DNA of 64,000 nt from Leptospira fainei serovar Hurstbridge str. BUT 6. GTDB taxonomy: Bacteria > Spirochaetota > Leptospiria > Leptospirales > Leptospiraceae. The position numbers were made by a program, and so were the translations under genes. A model generated the notes under the pieces. It made no database searches, had not been told where the DNA came from, and saw only the letters and a program-made list of their open reading frames with translations. Shown here one piece after another: positions 24,278-34,467 of this stretch. The stretch covers positions 267,620-331,619 of the forward strand of contig NZ_AKWZ02000011.1 in NCBI RefSeq assembly GCF_000306235.2, written 5' to 3'. How positions within the stretch are numbered: the first letter of the stretch is position 1; each line of letters begins with the position of its first letter.

Positions 24278-25571
24278 CAAAAAGATAAAAAAGAAAGTAG
24301 TGGTAATCGGCGCCGGATTCGGGGGATTGCAGGCGATAAAAAAACTCTCCAAAGATGAAAATCTAGACATCACCGTAATTGATAAAAAAAACCATCATTT
24401 ATTCCAACCTTTGCTTTATCAAGTTGCGACCGCAGTTTTAAGTCCTGCGGATATTGCGATTCCCACCCGCTCCCTGGTCGGCGATAACGAAAACGTCACC
24501 GTTTATCTAGGAGAAGTCGACAGAATCGATATTAAAGAACGGAAAGTTTATTTCCAAGATCATTCGGAGGATTATGATTTTCTAATCCTCGCCGCCGGCG
24601 CTCGCACTAGCTACTTCGGAAACGATCATTGGAAAAGATACACCACCGGCTTAAAAAGTTTAAAGGACGCGCTTGAGATCCGGACGAAATTGCTTCTTTC
24701 CTTCGAGCGTGCGGAATTGGAAGAAGATAAGGAGATTGCCAAGTCCCTACTCAATTACGTAATCATCGGCGGCGGCCCGACAGGGGTGGAGCTCGCCGGA
24801 TCCATCGCCGAACTATCTCACGAGATCGTACGGAACGAGTTTCATAGGATAGACCCGGCCTTATCTAAAATTACTTTAATCGAAGCTTCTCCACGATTAT
24901 TGATGGCGTTCCATCCGAATCTGAGCGAGTTCGCTAAAACCCGTTTAGAAAAGAGAGGAGTCGAAGTTCTAATCGGAACAAAGGTAATCAATATCGATGA
25001 GGAGGGCGTACATTTAGACGGGCGCACGATTCGCTGCTCGAATATCATTTGGGCCGCCGGGGTGCAGGCAAACGCGATCAGTCAAGCGTTGGGTGTTCCG
25101 CTGGATCGGACCGGGCGCGTAATGGTCGATGAATTCTGTAATATCGAAGGCCATCCGGAAGTGTTCGTGATCGGTGATATCGCCAACTTTACCAAAAATT
25201 TGGAACGGCCTTTGCCGGGAGTCTCTCCCGTCGCGATGCAGCAAGGACGTTATGTGGCGTCTTTGATTTTTGGGGATCTGAAAGGAAAGAAGAGATCCGC
25301 CTTTAAATATGTTGATAAGGGAAGTATGGCCACAATCGGCAGGCAGGATGCGGTCGCGCAAGTCGGGCTTTGGAGAATGAAAGGGTTTTTCGGATGGGCT
25401 GCTTGGTTATTCGTGCATTTGTTTTATCAGGTCGGCTTTAAAAATAAGGTCTCGATATTAATTACTTGGTTTTGGTCCTATCTCACTTTCCGAGCGGAAG
25501 CTCGACTGATCCAAGACGAAGTAGGATCGGACGGAATTCCTAACCCTACTGCGAAAGAGAAGAGATCGTAA
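24267..25571 (+). CDS. ndh: Type II NADH:quinone dehydrogenase
   Basis: A 434-residue NDH-2 flavoprotein that transfers electrons from NADH to the quinone pool without pumping protons. There are two nucleotide-binding folds, 'VVVIGAGFGGLQAIKKL' (FAD) near residue 9 and 'YVIIGGGPTGVELAGSIAE' (NADH) near residue 165. Also present are 'NIIWAAGVQAN', 'VFVIGDIAN' and 'PVAMQQGRYVA' (quinone site). The C-terminal amphipathic anchor 'WFWSYLTFRAEARLI' is typical. It probably works with menaquinone, consistent with mqnD in this window. Confidence 0.92.
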   Translation: MPNNKKIKKKVVVIGAGFGGLQAIKKLSKDENLDITVIDKKNHHLFQPLLYQVATAVLSPADIAIPTRSLVGDNENVTVYLGEVDRIDIKERKVYFQDHSEDYDFLILAAGARTSYFGNDHWKRYTTGLKSLKDALEIRTKLLLSFERAELEEDKEIAKSLLNYVIIGGGPTGVELAGSIAELSHEIVRNEFHRIDPALSKITLIEASPRLLMAFHPNLSEFAKTRLEKRGVEVLIGTKVINIDEEGVHLDGRTIRCSNIIWAAGVQANAISQALGVPLDRTGRVMVDEFCNIEGHPEVFVIGDIANFTKNLERPLPGVSPVAMQQGRYVASLIFGDLKGKKRSAFKYVDKGSMATIGRQDAVAQVGLWRMKGFFGWAAWLFVHLFYQVGFKNKVSILITWFWSYLTFRAEARLIQDEVGSDGIPNPTAKEKRS

Positions 25572-25629
25572 CGAATCGAGTGAGAAAAAATCCTTGAATC
25601 TACCTTTGACCGTGGAAAGATAAACGCCA

Positions 25630-26442
25630 ATGCAGATGGATGCCTGGAAAGGCAAAACAATCGTAATTACGGGAGGATCTTCGGGGATCGGAGCTTCTCT
25701 CCTGGAATTGCTATCGAAGATTCCATGCAAAATCATTAATCTTTCGCGCACCGAGCCTGAATTGATCAAAAAGGTCGCAAAAGGTCACGAACATCGTATA
25801 GCGGAACTCTTTCACATTTCTACGGATCTTAGTTCCGAAAAAGAAATCAATAAAGCGGCGAGTAAGCTTGCAAAGATAACCGACGGAATCGACGTCCTAT
25901 TTAATAATGCGGGCATAACCGCTCATTCGCGGTTTGATCAAACTCAAATGGAAGCGTTTCGTAAAGCTTTCGAAGTGAATTTTTTCGGACCCGTCCTCTT
26001 GACTCTTCGACTGTTGCCTTATATTAAAAAGAAGAAAGGAACGGTACTTGCCACATCTACGGTTAGCGGCCTATACGGTATTCCGGGAAGGAGCGCATAT
26101 TCCTCTTCCAAAGCGGCGTTGCACGCAGTGATGGAATCGGCTCGGATCGAATTAGAGGAGGAAGGATTACGGTTTATCATTTTCTGTCCTCCTTATACTA
26201 AAACGAATTTAAGAGCGAACGGTTTGGACGGAGACGGAAATCGTTTGGGCGAATCCCATTACCAAGGAAAAAGCAAATCTCCGGCCGAAGTCGCACGTAA
26301 GATGATCTCTGCGGTGGAAAATCCGAAATCGAAGTTGGTGATTATGGATAGAAGCGGATTTTTTTTAAAGTGGATGAGAAATATCTCGCCCGCTTTCTTG
26401 GAGAAAGTGTTGTTTAAGAAGTTATATAAAGATTTCCATTGA
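25630..26442 (+). CDS. Short-chain dehydrogenase/reductase (3-ketosphinganine reductase-like)
   Basis: A 270-residue SDR with '[18 protein letters not shown]', 'LFNNAGIT', catalytic Ser in '[10 protein letters not shown]' and '[19 protein letters not shown]'. The long C-terminus with a hydrophobic end ('[22 protein letters not shown]') resembles membrane-associated lipid reductases. The substrate is not determined. The next gene begins 12 bases downstream. Confidence 0.84.
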   Translation: MQMDAWKGKTIVITGGSSGIGASLLELLSKIPCKIINLSRTEPELIKKVAKGHEHRIAELFHISTDLSSEKEINKAASKLAKITDGIDVLFNNAGITAHSRFDQTQMEAFRKAFEVNFFGPVLLTLRLLPYIKKKKGTVLATSTVSGLYGIPGRSAYSSSKAALHAVMESARIELEEEGLRFIIFCPPYTKTNLRANGLDGDGNRLGESHYQGKSKSPAEVARKMISAVENPKSKLVIMDRSGFFLKWMRNISPAFLEKVLFKKLYKDFH

Positions 26443-26454
26443 AGGAAACCCCTT

Positions 26455-26883
26455 TTGAGTATGGACACAAGAAGCATAATTAAGGAATTTCGATACGAAT
26501 ATCCTTTGGAAAAAGTATGGAGCGCCGTCACGGTGAACGAGGAACTCATTCATTGGCTCGCGGATAAGGTGACTGGCCGGCCCAAGATAGGCGCTACTTT
26601 TTCTTGGACTTGGAATCTAGGTCCGGAAGGAGAGCTAACATCCAAGGGAATATACAAGAAAATCGTTCCGTTCCAAGAATTGGTTTTGGAATGGCAGGAT
26701 CATCCCGCCGGCGCGATCGAGCTGAAATTGGAATTTGAGCGAGACGGAGATGAGGCAACGATTCTTCGCTTAACGAATTCCGGATATCCTGCGGGGGAAA
26801 AATTCGAACATTGGATTGAAGCGGCCTCCGAAGGATGGGACGAGGAAAGTATGCATTTACTGGAGTACTTGAGCCGTAATTGA
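26455..26883 (+). CDS. SRPBCC/AHSA1-family protein
   Basis: A 142-residue START-like protein of the Aha1/SRPBCC type: 'FRYEYPLEKVWSAVTVNEELIHWLADKV' at the start, and 'LEWQDHPAGAIELKLEFERDGDEATILRLTNSG' with the family's Glu-Leu pattern. It binds an unknown hydrophobic ligand or partner. The TTG at 26455 has a well-placed GAAGGA 8 bases upstream; an ATG six bases later is the alternative. It probably shares a transcript with the upstream SDR. Confidence 0.8.
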   Translation: MSMDTRSIIKEFRYEYPLEKVWSAVTVNEELIHWLADKVTGRPKIGATFSWTWNLGPEGELTSKGIYKKIVPFQELVLEWQDHPAGAIELKLEFERDGDEATILRLTNSGYPAGEKFEHWIEAASEGWDEESMHLLEYLSRN

Positions 26884-27300
26884 ATGCCGGAGATATTGCT
26901 CCGGGGCCTCCGATCGATTTTGGCTCGACGGGTTTTACGCTTCGGAAAATCCGTCGAATTAACGAGAACTATTAATAACAACGTTTCAAAGCCGGTATTC
27001 TGAATCGGGATACGCAGGAGCGATTTCTATCGAATAATACTCCGCATCAATTCCGTTTAATTTCTACTAAATTTACTATAGGGATTCCGTTCTTTCCTAT
27101 TTCGGAAATTCGATTTGTTTCTAACCTATCGATCGGAAGGATTCGCGGTCCATCATTGTGTTCGTAGTTCGAACGAACAAGGGAAATTCGATAAGTTCGA
27201 TCCTCAATTCGCAGTTAACAGTGATTGCAATAAATTATTCGCTTATTACATTTTGTTCTACGATTAAAAATTTTCTAATAAAGATGGATTTCCGTTCAGT
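26884..27300. other. 417-base intergenic region before ald
   Basis: No credible gene is seen. It holds a stem-loop (26925-26957) just after the SRPBCC gene, and an AT-rich stretch towards ald that should contain the ald promoter. No ribosome-binding site is obvious in front of the ald ATG. Confidence 0.6.
26925..26957 (+). terminator. 12-bp stem-loop, possible terminator
   Basis: TCGACGGGTTTT pairs with AAAATCCGTCGA (one G-T wobble) around a nine-base loop (ACGCTTCGG). It lies 42 bases after the stop of the SRPBCC gene. A run of T is absent after the stem, so intrinsic termination is uncertain. Confidence 0.45.
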
Positions 27301-28416
27301 ATGAAGATAGGAATTTTGAAAGAACTCAAAGTCGCAGAAAATCGAGTCTGTATGACACCCGCCGGCGCGGAGATCTTAAGGCATAACGGTCACGAGGTAC
27401 TCGTGGAGGAAGGAGCCGGACAGAAAAGCGGCTTTACGGATCTGGAATATTCCGAGCACGGATCGAAAATCGCGAAAAAGCGGGAGGAGATTTTTAAAGA
27501 AGCGGATATTTTATTGCATGTGAAGGAGCCGCAGCCTTCCGAATACGACCTGATCCGAAAGGATCAAATATTATTTACGTTTTTGCATTTGGCCGCTTCG
27601 GAAGAACTTACAAAGGCGCTCATCAAAACTAAGTCGATCTGCTTCGCTTATGAAACGGTTCAAAAGACGGACGGTTCCCTACCTTTGCTGACCCCGATGA
27701 GCGAAATCGCCGGAAGGATGGCGGCTCAAGAGGGTGCGAAATATTTGGAAATGACTTATGGAGGAAACGGAGTTCTTCTTGGAGGAGTCCCGGGTGTGGA
27801 ACCGGGAGTAGTGGTCATCATCGGTGCGGGAGTCGTCGGAACCAATGCGGCCAAGATTGCTGCAGGATTGGGAGCGAGAGTTTATATCTTGGATACTAAC
27901 GTAGAGAGATTGCGTCATTTATCCGAAATCATGCCGAAGAATTGTATCACGGTAAAATCGACTCCCTCGGAAATTCGAAAGTTGATTCGAATCGCGGACG
28001 TGGTTATCGGAGCCGTTCTATTACCCGGCGCTAAGGCTCCTAGGTTGATCACGAAAGATATGCTTTCGACGATGAAAGCAGGAGCCGTGCTTTTGGATGT
28101 TTCCATAGACCAAGGCGGGTGTTTTGAAACCTCGAAGCCGACCACTCACGAGAACCCGACTTATATAATCGATTCCATCGTTCATTACTCCGTGGCGAAC
28201 ATGCCCGGCGCGGTTCCAAAAACTTCCACATTGGCTCTCACGAATGCGACACTCCCATACATATTAGAAATTGCGAATAAAGGATGGAGACGAGCGGTCC
28301 TTGAAAATCACGAAATATCGCTCGGAGCGAATATCATTCAAGGAAATATCACGTACAAAGCGGTTTCGGAAGCGTTCGGAATGGATTATGTTTCTGCAGA
28401 GTCGATGGCAAAATAG
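27301..28416 (+). CDS. ald: Alanine dehydrogenase
   Basis: A 371-residue NAD-dependent enzyme interconverting alanine and pyruvate plus ammonia. The N-terminal signature 'MKIGILKELKVAENRVCMTPAG' gives an unambiguous ATG start. Catalytic Lys and His are in 'LLHVKEPQP' and 'LFTFLHLAA'; the NAD fold is 'VVIIGAGVVGTNAAKIA', and 'DQGGCFETSKPTTHENP' is the family C-terminal motif. It is transcribed alone: a 417-base gap precedes and a 446-base gap follows. Confidence 0.96.
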   Translation: MKIGILKELKVAENRVCMTPAGAEILRHNGHEVLVEEGAGQKSGFTDLEYSEHGSKIAKKREEIFKEADILLHVKEPQPSEYDLIRKDQILFTFLHLAASEELTKALIKTKSICFAYETVQKTDGSLPLLTPMSEIAGRMAAQEGAKYLEMTYGGNGVLLGGVPGVEPGVVVIIGAGVVGTNAAKIAAGLGARVYILDTNVERLRHLSEIMPKNCITVKSTPSEIRKLIRIADVVIGAVLLPGAKAPRLITKDMLSTMKAGAVLLDVSIDQGGCFETSKPTTHENPTYIIDSIVHYSVANMPGAVPKTSTLALTNATLPYILEIANKGWRRAVLENHEISLGANIIQGNITYKAVSEAFGMDYVSAESMAK

Positions 28417-28862
28417 CCGAATAATAGTTACGATTTGCCGGCCGCATTTTTGAAACGGTTACACTCGATTCCGTCCGTCTATTTCGATAAAATGGTTCGG
28501 ACATTTAACCTTGTTTGCTCCGCGGCAACGATGTGTAGGGCGGGAACCGGTCGCGGCGCGTTGCCGAAATAATTACCCTGTTTTAAGAAAAAAACGCGCT
28601 GGGACCGAAGCGAAGCGGAGCCCGAAACAGCGTGACCCGAGCTTGCGAGGGGGCCGCCCAAATTCAAAACAAAACGGTTTCGGATTTCCCGGCAAGTTCT
28701 CCTTTTTCGATCGGAGCAAAAAAGCGATTGATGCCTTGACCCCCTAAAAAAAAATGACAATTGAACCTGTTGTGAACAGGGTTTCGCGGTTCTCTCCAAT
28801 CGATCTCAGGGTTTTGCCCCGTCTTAGGAAAGTCCGCGAAGGATTTCTTTTCTGAGGTGGTA
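28417..28862. other. 446-base intergenic region carrying repeat copy A
   Basis: No credible gene. About 140 bases (28521-28660) match a second intergenic region at 50360-50504. The rest is AT-rich and ends in the ribosome-binding site of the next gene (TGAGG). Confidence 0.6.
28521..28660 (+). repeat. Intergenic structured repeat, copy A
   Basis: Shared blocks with copy B: CGCGGCAACGATG-TAGGG at the left end, GGGACCGAAGCG and AGCCCGAA-CAGCGTGACCC in the middle, and GGGGGCCGCCC at the right end. GCGCGTT (28556-28562) can pair with AACGCGC (28593-28599) just before the GGGACC block. Copy B has different bases that pair at the equivalent place. No ORF spans it. Confidence 0.65.
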
Positions 28863-29234
28863 GTGCCGGTGGAATATCAAGATTTAGACTCTTATTTTCA
28901 AAGTCTGACTGACATAACGGACACGATCGCTATCCTGAACTCCCCCTACGACTCCGACTTCGATGCCGACATCAATCGCATGGAAGATTTTTTCAAAGAT
29001 ATCCAATCCAAGGATTGGTTGTCCCAGGAGAGGGAACACTTTAATCTATTTGCGAGTCATTTCTCTTTTCACATTAAGATCGTGGAAGAGATCATTCGCG
29101 AAGCCAGAGAAATTCTGGATCCGGAGAGAAGAGTGTACGTTAAGCGTTTGGTTTCCTACCAAAAGAACGCTCAGGATTGGCTGGCCGATATTCAAAAACG
29201 TAGAAAGTCGTCCGAGACTCTTGCTACGGCTTAA
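28863..29234 (+). CDS. Hypothetical acidic helical protein
   Basis: About 124 residues, strongly acidic at the start and helical throughout ('MEDFFKDIQSKDWLSQEREHFNLFASHFSFHI'), without a signal peptide or membrane span. Family not recognised. The sequence offers GTG starts at 28857, 28863 and 28869; 28863 is preferred because GAGG lies five bases upstream. It precedes the DUF1574 gene by 53 bases and may be cotranscribed. Confidence 0.65.
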   Translation: MPVEYQDLDSYFQSLTDITDTIAILNSPYDSDFDADINRMEDFFKDIQSKDWLSQEREHFNLFASHFSFHIKIVEEIIREAREILDPERRVYVKRLVSYQKNAQDWLADIQKRRKSSETLATA

Positions 29235-29287
29235 TCGACTTCCCGTTTAGGATTGACATCCCGGCTTGACCGGGGAGTCTTGAGTTC

Positions 29288-30382
29288 GTGTCCGAGCGGA
29301 AAATTGAATCCGAGGAAATTCAGAATTTCCTCACGAAACCGTATCTATTCTATCCCGTACTCCTTTTTTTATTCGTATTCTTAGTGGATAAGCTTTTCTT
29401 TTTGGAAAAGGTTCGAGACTACTTAAAAACCGAATTCACATACATTTACTACGACGTTAAGCAGGATCTGTTAAAAGAACTGATTCGCGAATACGGGAGC
29501 GGGGCCCGGGAAAAACCCAAGAAGAAATTAGTCGTGCTGATGGGTTCATCCCGGATGCTTTATTTTAAGAACCAGGAAATTTTGGATTTTTATCCGGACT
29601 GGGACGTTTACAATTTTTCTTCGGCGGTCACAACTCCGGCCTATTATCTTTATTTTTTGGAGAGAATGACGGAGGGGGGCGTTAAACCGGACCTCTTGGT
29701 TATGGAAGCGGACCCTTTCCAATTCAATGCGAATAGCACGACCTTTAAAAAATCCAATCTTGCCAATAGTTTCGATCTGAGATTTATTCTTTCTCACGCT
29801 TGGGATCTCGGTCGGGAAAACGTAAATTACTATCTCGGAAATACTCTCTTCGGAGTGAGCAAAAACAAGCCGTATCTTTCCAACGTAGTGAATCGACTCA
29901 CGAATCAAAAGTTCGAGATGGCGGAACTCATTAAAAAAATGACGATCGATTCCTTATACAAGGATAAGGGTAATGCCTTCGCCCCTGCCGGCGCGTTCGT
30001 GGAACGCGATTTCGGAAAATTGGAGGATAGCTCCATTCGTACGATCGGCTGGATTTACCCCAAGTATGCTCCTTCCGAAATGCAATTTAAGTTTTACGAA
30101 GATATTCTTTCTCTCGTAAAAGAAAACCGGATACCTACGCTCGTCGTTCGTCCCGAAGTATCCCTTCCTCTGGAAAAACTTTTGGCTGAATTAAAAATTC
30201 CCGCTCCGTGGTGGGAGAGAATTCTGCCGATCAACGCTTCCTACGGGATTCCATTTCTGGATATGGCCGAGGCAAAGGATTATGATTGTAATGCGTTTGC
30301 GGACAGCGGTCATATGGCCGTCGATTGCTATCGTCCCTTTTTGAGATTTATCCGACTTCACGATCCTGATTCATCACAATAA
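29288..30382 (+). CDS. DUF1574-family membrane-anchored SGNH-like protein
   Basis: A 364-residue protein with an N-terminal transmembrane segment (about 18-40, '[20 protein letters not shown]') and an external domain beginning '[13 protein letters not shown]'. The GSSR block and a late '[14 protein letters not shown]' (Asp-x2-His) are arranged like SGNH hydrolases or DltD-type acyl-handling proteins. DUF1574 is, to my knowledge, expanded in Leptospira. Function unknown; an O-acyl transfer or esterase role is inferred. The GTG at 29288 is the first good start. Confidence 0.72.
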   Translation: MSERKIESEEIQNFLTKPYLFYPVLLFLFVFLVDKLFFLEKVRDYLKTEFTYIYYDVKQDLLKELIREYGSGAREKPKKKLVVLMGSSRMLYFKNQEILDFYPDWDVYNFSSAVTTPAYYLYFLERMTEGGVKPDLLVMEADPFQFNANSTTFKKSNLANSFDLRFILSHAWDLGRENVNYYLGNTLFGVSKNKPYLSNVVNRLTNQKFEMAELIKKMTIDSLYKDKGNAFAPAGAFVERDFGKLEDSSIRTIGWIYPKYAPSEMQFKFYEDILSLVKENRIPTLVVRPEVSLPLEKLLAELKIPAPWWERILPINASYGIPFLDMAEAKDYDCNAFADSGHMAVDCYRPFLRFIRLHDPDSSQ

Positions 30383-30518
30383 ATTCTTTCCTCTCTTTTG
30401 CATTTCTCATCGAGTCGATTCTTTCTTTGTTGGAGTTCCCGCAAGTCGGAAGGTTCGAAAAATTCTTGCGAAGAGGCCGATTTTGTGAAATACGGCAATT
30501 CCACCGCTTCGCTCCGGC

Positions 30519-30538
30519 CCCCGCCCACGAGGGCGGGG
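30519..30538. repeat. GC-rich hairpin after the DUF1574 gene
   Basis: CCCCGCCC and GGGCGGGG are perfectly complementary around the loop ACGA. It lies in the 286-base gap between two plus-strand genes. The flanking CCGCTTCGCTCCGG resembles, in reverse, the GCGAAGCGG block of the intergenic repeat. There is no T-run, so it could be a Rho-independent-like terminator or part of a diverged repeat. Confidence 0.45.
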
Positions 30539-30668
30539 TATAAGGATCGTTTTCAAAATTTTCTCCCGCCGCTAGCAACGGATTCGACATTTCCTTTCGG
30601 GAAAGGAGGTTGACGGGTTTTCGGCAACGCCTTAGGTTAGGGAGTTAGATTTTTCATAAGGCAATTCC

Positions 30669-31955
30669 ATGAAACGTATTGTAATTCTCTTTTTCGCCGC
30701 GGCGATTCTCGCTCGGTGCTCTTCACTTAACATTGCGGAAAATAAAGGCAAAGACCAGGAGTTCCAGATTTTGGATCCGAATCTGCGAGTAGAAAAGTTT
30801 AAAGAAACATTCAACTTAAAAGCCGAAGGCCCCGTTACTCTCGATTGTTCCGGCAAACCCTGCACGCCCGATCTAGTCTCGGCCCTGACTCCGGATCAAA
30901 TTAAGAAACTGAAACGGAACGGAACATGGAAAGAATACGCGGAGAAGGAAGACGCTAATAAAAAGAAATTCAGCGTGCTCGCTCGCGTCGGCGACTATAA
31001 GGACGATAAGCGGGAAGGAATTTGGAAAACTCTTTACGAAACCGGAGAAACGTTGCGGGAAACTCCTTATGCAGCCGGTTTAAAAGAGGGTGAAGAAAAG
31101 AAACTGACGAAAGACGGCACTCAAACGGAGAGCACGGTATATAAAGCCGATAAGAAGAACGGACCATACTGGTCTAAATCCGAGAAAGGGTTTCTTTTGG
31201 AAGAGGGCGCTTATGCCGACGATAAGAAGGTCGGCACATGGAAAGAATATTACGCTGAAGACGGGGCCAAAAAATCCGTGACCGATTATAAGAACGGACA
31301 AAAGAGCGGCCACGAAACCAATTATCAGAAGGACGGTAACACCCTTTCTTCCGAAGGCAATTATGCCGAGGATCTAAAGATCGGGAACTGGAAGAGCTAC
31401 TACGATAACGGGCAGGTTCAGGCGGATGGCGCGTATGCTCCGAAGGGCACCGGCGCGGACAGAAAATCGCTTAGGACCGGCCCCTGGAAAGAATATTACA
31501 AAAATGGAAAGGTTTTCGCGGAAGGCCAAAGGGATCATACGCGCAAAGGAGATTGGAAATTCTATTGGAGTAACGGAAACGTCGCCTACAAGGGAGCGAT
31601 GTCGAACGAATTCATGATGTCGTCGGCGGAAGCATACGATAAAGAGGGACAAATGATCGGAAAAGGAAAGATGAGTTTCTCCATCCTTCTTATCGACGAT
31701 AAAAACGACGAATTGAATGCGAAGTTTCGTCCGGATCTTCCGTTCACATATTATAAAAACGGCAAGAAGAGTTTCGATATCATCGATGAAAACAGAGCCA
31801 TCGAATACGATGAATCCGGGGCTAAATTGGGAGAAGGTCCTATCATGGTCGGGACGAATGCCAAGAACGGATGTTGGTCCACGCCGCAGGGGAAAAAATA
31901 TTTCATCAACGGTAAGGAAAACTCCAAAATGGGAGAAATGCAGAATTGTAAATAA
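30669..31955 (+). CDS. Lipoprotein with MORN/YwqK-type repeats
   Basis: A 428-residue lipoprotein: signal peptide with lipobox 'AILARC' (Cys17). From about residue 80 it consists of repeats with the pattern G-x-W-K-x-Y-Y-x-x-[DN]-G ('[11 protein letters not shown]', '[10 protein letters not shown]', '[10 protein letters not shown]', '[10 protein letters not shown]'), the MORN-like beta-hairpin repeat also seen in YwqK proteins. It should be anchored in a membrane and face the periplasm or surface. The binding partner is unknown. It is followed after 20 bases by a small membrane protein gene. Confidence 0.78.
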   Translation: MKRIVILFFAAAILARCSSLNIAENKGKDQEFQILDPNLRVEKFKETFNLKAEGPVTLDCSGKPCTPDLVSALTPDQIKKLKRNGTWKEYAEKEDANKKKFSVLARVGDYKDDKREGIWKTLYETGETLRETPYAAGLKEGEEKKLTKDGTQTESTVYKADKKNGPYWSKSEKGFLLEEGAYADDKKVGTWKEYYAEDGAKKSVTDYKNGQKSGHETNYQKDGNTLSSEGNYAEDLKIGNWKSYYDNGQVQADGAYAPKGTGADRKSLRTGPWKEYYKNGKVFAEGQRDHTRKGDWKFYWSNGNVAYKGAMSNEFMMSSAEAYDKEGQMIGKGKMSFSILLIDDKNDELNAKFRPDLPFTYYKNGKKSFDIIDENRAIEYDESGAKLGEGPIMVGTNAKNGCWSTPQGKKYFINGKENSKMGEMQNCK

Positions 31956-31975
31956 TCCTGCTTTCCCGGAGAAAG

Positions 31976-32599
31976 ATGAACGAAACAAAACCTAAGTTTG
32001 AAATTTCGGGTCCCAAGGCAATTGCCTTGGGATTTCTCTTTGCCGCGCCGATTTTCTTTTTGCTCGGCTACTGGAGTAAAGGGTGCGGTTCCATCGGCCG
32101 TCAGGCGAAAGTTACTTACAGCGGGTCTTTTACGGAGGGGACGCTAATTTCTTTGGATGATAAGAAACTTGTTTTGAAAGACCCGGACTTTGCGCTCCCT
32201 TTGGAAACGATCGAAAAGATCGAATTTTTGGAAGACGCGCAATCCTTACAAGTTGGCCAAGTTCCGTTAACCGACGCGGAAAAAAGCTTTATCGGTACCT
32301 ATAAGCTCCAAGTGGGAATGCACAAAGGCGTGCTGGTTTTATTTCCGAGAAAGACGGGAGGAATCGGAGGTACTATGCGTTTTTCCAATTGGGGGAAGGG
32401 AGTAAACGAGTCCTTGGGTCAAATCAAGGTGACCGGCAAATCCATTCGGTATGTGAGGTCCTGCTCGGGCGCGCGTTGTTCTGAAATAGGTAGTAACGTT
32501 CCGTTTAACCAAACGTATACGGGCGAGTTCGAAGGCAAAAAAATCCAGGGAGCGTACCAAGGTACCAATAGTTCTGGCCGCTGGACCGCGGAACGTTAA
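31976..32599 (+). CDS. Hypothetical single-span membrane protein
   Basis: A 207-residue protein with one transmembrane segment (about 14-31, 'AIALGFLFAAPIFFLLGYW') and a beta-rich remainder including 'YSGSFTEGTLISLDDKKLVLK' and a possible cysteine pair ('CSGARC'). Family not recognised. It sits between the MORN lipoprotein and moxR and may be cotranscribed with either. Confidence 0.6.
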   Translation: MNETKPKFEISGPKAIALGFLFAAPIFFLLGYWSKGCGSIGRQAKVTYSGSFTEGTLISLDDKKLVLKDPDFALPLETIEKIEFLEDAQSLQVGQVPLTDAEKSFIGTYKLQVGMHKGVLVLFPRKTGGIGGTMRFSNWGKGVNESLGQIKVTGKSIRYVRSCSGARCSEIGSNVPFNQTYTGEFEGKKIQGAYQGTNSSGRWTAER

Positions 32600-32624
32600 A
32601 TTCGGATAGAACCCACGAGATCAT

Positions 32625-33635
32625 ATGGAGCCAAAATCCCTGCAAATGGAAAATAATTCCTTAATCGAATCGGACTTAGTTTTCGCAAAAGATACACTGG
32701 ATAAAATTCGGGAGGAACTTTCGCGTGAGATCACGGGACAAGATGCGGTCGTTCGCAGCTTATTACTTTCCTTAACTTGTCAAGGCCACGTACTTTTGGA
32801 GGGGATGCCAGGTCTCGCAAAGACACTCTTGGCCAAGTCCTTGTCCGCAGCCTTGGACTTGGATTTTAAGAGAGTTCAATTCACTCCTGACTTACTTCCT
32901 GCCGATTTAGTCGGGACCGTGGTATTCAATCCGAAAGACGGGGATTTTAGAACTCGAAAAGGTCCGATCTTTACCGGGATTCTTTTAGCGGACGAGATTA
33001 ACCGAGCTCCAGCCAAAGTTCAGTCCGCCTTATTGGAATGCATGGAAGAAAGAACAGTGACGATCGGAGAGAATACGTTTCCGTTGGAGCGCCCGTTTCT
33101 TGTTCTCGCTACCGAAAATCCGATCGATCAGGACGGGACTTATCCGTTGCCCGAAGCCCAGACGGATCGATTTTTCATGAAAGTTCTGGTGGATTATCCC
33201 GCAATGAACGAAGAGCTGGCTATTTTGGAGCAGCATGGTCGCTTATCACCAGGCGAAAAGCGAATTCGGAAAGTGGCTGGATCTAGGGAAATTCTTAAAC
33301 TGTCCTCTTTAGTGGACAAAGTGCATGTGGAGCCGAAATTAAAAAGTTATATCGTAAGATTGGTTCGTAATACCCGTCCGGAGGAAAAAACGATTCCGGA
33401 TCTGCTCCCGTACGTGAAACACGGAGCGTCGCCCCGGGCAAGTCTCAGTCTATTAAAAGCCGCGAAAGCTCGCGCACTCTGGGAAGGCAGGGATTACGTA
33501 ATTCCGGAGGATGTGAAAGCTTCTCTGCCGGAGATTCTTCGCCATAGAATTCTTCTCACATTCGAAGCCATTTCCGAGGAAGTCGGAATCGAGTCCGTGA
33601 TCCAAACGGTTTCGGAGGCCACGCAGGTCTTATAA
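32625..33635 (+). CDS. moxR: MoxR-type AAA+ ATPase of the Bat operon
   Basis: A 336-residue AAA+ ATPase. Walker A is '[13 protein letters not shown]', Walker B '[11 protein letters not shown]', sensor 1 '[23 protein letters not shown]', and the C-terminal lid is near '[16 protein letters not shown]'. MoxR proteins act as chaperones with von Willebrand factor A partners, here encoded directly downstream. It is separated by one base from the DUF58 gene. Confidence 0.92.
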   Translation: MEPKSLQMENNSLIESDLVFAKDTLDKIREELSREITGQDAVVRSLLLSLTCQGHVLLEGMPGLAKTLLAKSLSAALDLDFKRVQFTPDLLPADLVGTVVFNPKDGDFRTRKGPIFTGILLADEINRAPAKVQSALLECMEERTVTIGENTFPLERPFLVLATENPIDQDGTYPLPEAQTDRFFMKVLVDYPAMNEELAILEQHGRLSPGEKRIRKVAGSREILKLSSLVDKVHVEPKLKSYIVRLVRNTRPEEKTIPDLLPYVKHGASPRASLSLLKAAKARALWEGRDYVIPEDVKASLPEILRHRILLTFEAISEEVGIESVIQTVSEATQVL

Positions 33636-33636
33636 G

Positions 33637-34467
33637 ATGCTTCGGAAGGAGTACCAAAGTCTGGTTCGACTCCTGGAATTTAAGGAGAAAGGATTCTCTC
33701 AAAGAGAAAGACAAGGATCTGCTGCAAGTCAAAGGAAGGGTAGGGGACTCGATTTTAAGGATGTTCGTCCGTACTCTGTAGGAGACGACACTCGTCTTAT
33801 CGACTGGAATGTGACCTCTCGTTTAGGAGAGCTTCACGTTCGTGAATTTTATGAAGAGAAGGAAAGGCTAGGCGTTTTTTTTCTGGACGTATCGGATTCA
33901 ATGAACTGGAGTTCGGGAGACTGGACAAAAGCCGAAAATGCGTTTCAGGTTCTGGCTTTATTAGTATTACTGTATGTTCGCAAAGGGAACTTAGCGAAAA
34001 TTCTTTTGTATTCGGACCGATTGGAACATGAGACCGGATATGTTCGGACGGTGGAAGAAGCGCTTCCGGTTTTGGAACGGATTCGAACGAGAACGGCTCA
34101 TAGTCGTAAAACGGATCCGAATCTTCCTTTCGTCATGCTGAAAGATAGGATCAGACGTCATACCGATTCGTACATTCTATCCGATTTTGATAATATTCCT
34201 CCGCTACGTAAACTGGCCGGATTACGAAAATTTCATACTTTGCACGCTATTCGTTTCATCGATCCTTTGGAGTCCGCTCCGCCTCGGGGGTTATTTTCTT
34301 TTTTCCTAAGAAAAGATCCTGAGACCGATGGTCCATTTTGGAATAGGGGCGGCGAGAAGCACCGTCGTTCGAATTTGGAGCAGTTATTTCGGGAAAGAAT
34401 TTTAGACCTTGAAGGCTCCGATGACGATCCATCCCGAATTCTTTCTTATTGGTGGAGAGAAAAATGA
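33637..34467 (+). CDS. DUF58 domain protein of the Bat operon
   Basis: A 276-residue protein with the DUF58 hallmark 'RGLDFKDVRPYSVGDDTRLIDWNVTSR' (given in part) near residue 30, followed by a VWA-like fold ('VFFLDVSDSMNW', a partial MIDAS DxSxS). It always accompanies MoxR in Bat loci and may be its direct partner. The stop overlaps the next ATG (ATGA). Confidence 0.88.
   Translation: MLRKEYQSLVRLLEFKEKGFSQRERQGSAASQRKGRGLDFKDVRPYSVGDDTRLIDWNVTSRLGELHVREFYEEKERLGVFFLDVSDSMNWSSGDWTKAENAFQVLALLVLLYVRKGNLAKILLYSDRLEHETGYVRTVEEALPVLERIRTRTAHSRKTDPNLPFVMLKDRIRRHTDSYILSDFDNIPPLRKLAGLRKFHTLHAIRFIDPLESAPPRGLFSFFLRKDPETDGPFWNRGGEKHRRSNLEQLFRERILDLEGSDDDPSRILSYWWREK

Noticed and set aside
31374..31988. 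204-codon open frame on the minus strand
   Set aside because: It is antisense to the repetitive MORN lipoprotein gene; the repeat keeps stop codons out of the opposite frame.
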